Assembly (NCBI GenBank): GCA_945873675.1
Contig: CAMCEP010000163.1
Location: forward strand, 1 to 6,436
Direction: 5' to 3'
DNA: 6,436 nucleotides
Origin: Asaia bogorensis
Lineage (GTDB): Bacteria > Pseudomonadota > Alphaproteobacteria > Acetobacterales > Acetobacteraceae
Below the pieces are notes generated by a model. The model was given only the letters and a program-made list of their open reading frames with translations. It did not search any database and was not told the DNA's origin. The position numbers and the translations under genes are program-made. Each line of letters opens with the position of its first letter. The stretch's first letter is position 1. Below are positions 5,390-6,436 of this stretch, one piece after another.

Positions 5390-6367
5390 ATGATTGAAGC
5401 GGCCATTGTGGGCATGGGGCGCTGGGGCCAGACCCTGGTGGATAGTGTGCAGAACCGGAATGATGCCGGTATCCGCTTCATTGCCGGCAGCACGGGCCGG
5501 CCGGAACGCGCTGCCGAATGGGCCGCGCGCCAGGGCGTGAAGATCCTGCCTGACCTCGCCGCCATCCTGGCGGAGCCAGGCGTGAAGGCGGTAGTGATTG
5601 CGTCCCCGCACCAGATGCATGCGGATCAGGTGATCGCCGCCGCACGCGCGGGCAAGCACGTATTCGTGGAAAAACCCTTCACCATGACGAAGGCGAGCGC
5701 CGAGGCTTCTGTTGCCGCCTGCCGGGACGCCGGGGTGGTGATGGCGCTTGGCCATAATCGGCGCTTCCTGCCGGCGGTGGCCGAGATGAAAAAGCTGATC
5801 GCCGCTGGCGCACTCGGCACCTTGCTGCATGTCGAAGGCCAGTTCAGCGGGCCGGGTGCGCTTTCCTATCAGCCCGGCATGTGGCGCACGGACGCCCATG
5901 AAAGCCCGCTTGGGGGCATGGGCGGCATGGGCATTCATATGATTGACATGATGATCAACCTGGCCGGCCCGATTGCCGAGGTGACCGTACGCTCCCTGGC
6001 CCGCGCGCTCACCAATGGCATGGATGACACGACGGCGGGGCTGTTTTCCTTCGCCTCTGGCGCCACGGGTGGCTTTGCGACCTTGGCCTATGCGCCGCGG
6101 GTCTGGCGCATCGCGCTGTATGGCACGGATGCAGCGCTGGAATTGAACGGGCATGAAAAACTGAGCTTTACCCCGCGTGAGGGTGAGGGTTGGGTCAAGG
6201 ACTTCCCCAAGACCGACATTGAACATGCTGAACTTGCAGCTTTTGCTGCCGCCATCACGGGCGGGCCTGCCTATCCGCTGCCGGTTGAAGAAGCGATCCA
6301 TGGCGTTGCAGTGTTTGAGGCCATGATCGGCGCGGCGGCTTCGGGCAGCACCTATCGGGTGGCCTGA
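5390..6367 (+). CDS. Gfo/Idh/MocA family oxidoreductase
   Basis: A 325-aa NAD(P)-dependent dehydrogenase, probably acting on a sugar, inositol or related polyol/keto compound in the cytosol. The N-terminal Rossmann fold shows AIVGMGRWGQ (GxGxxG at 8-13), ASPHQMHADQ (71-80) and the family hallmark GKHVFVEKPFTM with E94-K95-P96. The C-terminal alpha/beta domain carries GGMGGMGIHMIDMM (175-188), which supplies H183 and D186. The Asp usually found four residues before this His (DxxxH, as in inositol dehydrogenase) is Gly179 here, a feature I believe some subfamilies share. The C-terminus PLPVEEAIHGVAVFEAM is typical and the gene is complete. I prefer ATG 5390 over 5384 because of ribosome-binding-site spacing; the longer form adds only MR. 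It follows the MFS gene by 19 bases and is likely co-transcribed. Substrate unknown. Confidence 0.92.
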   Translation: MIEAAIVGMGRWGQTLVDSVQNRNDAGIRFIAGSTGRPERAAEWAARQGVKILPDLAAILAEPGVKAVVIASPHQMHADQVIAAARAGKHVFVEKPFTMTKASAEASVAACRDAGVVMALGHNRRFLPAVAEMKKLIAAGALGTLLHVEGQFSGPGALSYQPGMWRTDAHESPLGGMGGMGIHMIDMMINLAGPIAEVTVRSLARALTNGMDDTTAGLFSFASGATGGFATLAYAPRVWRIALYGTDAALELNGHEKLSFTPREGEGWVKDFPKTDIEHAELAAFAAAITGGPAYPLPVEEAIHGVAVFEAMIGAAASGSTYRVA

Positions 6368-6436
6368 CCCAGCCATTTCGCGCCCTGAGCTTTCTGTTCT
6401 AGTAATCCTGCCAGCGCCTGGCGCTGACCAACCTTT
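6352..6436 (-). CDS. Possible C-terminal end of a convergent gene running off the right edge
   Basis: On the minus strand one frame is open from the window edge to a TAG at 6354-6352, giving VGQRQALAGLLEQKAQGAKW and a few more residues. It reads like a helical, charged protein terminus and would overlap the oxidoreductase stop by 16 bases. Only 27 sense codons are visible and third-position G/C preference is mediocre, so it may be a chance frame. Confidence 0.25.
   Translation of the reverse strand, partial: KVGQRQALAGLLEQKAQGAKWLGQATR
6412..6426. terminator. Hairpin downstream of the oxidoreductase (candidate terminator)
   Basis: CAGCGC (6412-6417) and GCGCTG (6421-6426) form a 6-bp GC stem with a three-base loop, 45 bases after the stop at 6367. 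The only T-run (TTT at the window end) is seven bases beyond, so termination is uncertain. If a convergent minus-strand gene ends at 6352, this hairpin would lie within its coding sequence. Confidence 0.25.

Noticed and set aside
5303..6376. Long 357-codon minus-strand open frame opposite the oxidoreductase
   Set aside because: It is the antisense shadow of a well-supported Gfo/Idh/MocA gene. Its translation is His/Arg/Gly-rich with no domain logic, as expected for the reverse of GC-rich codons.

Overview
The window is GC-rich (by eye around 60-65%), densely coding bacterial DNA with strong G/C preference at third codon positions. An orphan Bug-type solute-binding protein, an amidase-signature enzyme and a Gfo/Idh/MocA oxidoreductase are typical of metabolically versatile Alphaproteobacteria. 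Acetobacteraceae/Rhodospirillales (Roseomonas-like) is my best guess; this rests on gene content and protein style, not on a marker gene.

Layout. (1) Positions 1-729 hold a broken D-2-hydroxyacid dehydrogenase gene on the minus strand. Only its first ~201 codons are present. At about position 127 it runs into an inverted, 94% identical copy of part of its own coding sequence (1-130 versus 464-593). All eight base differences between the copies are synonymous. (2) Positions 730-882 are a divergent intergenic region with short direct repeats and a small palindrome. (3) Positions 883-1854 (+) encode a periplasmic tripartite-tricarboxylate-transporter (Bug/TctC) binding protein. (4) Positions 1883-3160 (-) encode an amidase with an intact Lys-Ser-Ser triad, convergent with the binding protein. 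(5) Positions 3255-6367 (+) form a tightly packed four-gene run: an uncharacterised 164-aa protein, a small lipoprotein (ATGA overlap), an MFS exporter of the MFS_3/EntS type, and a Gfo/Idh/MocA oxidoreductase. (6) Positions 6368-6436 hold a short hairpin and possibly the tail of a convergent minus-strand gene.

How the genes may work together: the binding protein (carboxylate capture) and the divergent dehydrogenase (2-hydroxy acid/2-oxo acid interconversion) could share a regulatory region and act on an imported organic acid, but no membrane TctA/TctB subunits are present here. The four-gene plus-strand run looks co-transcribed by spacing, but its members share no obvious pathway.

Nothing here looks like a defence system, mobile element, CRISPR array or RNA gene. 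The one truly anomalous structure is the inverted partial duplication at the left end. It is best explained as a microhomology-type chimera between two closely related alleles (an assembly or amplification artefact, or a real rearrangement) rather than as a functional switch.
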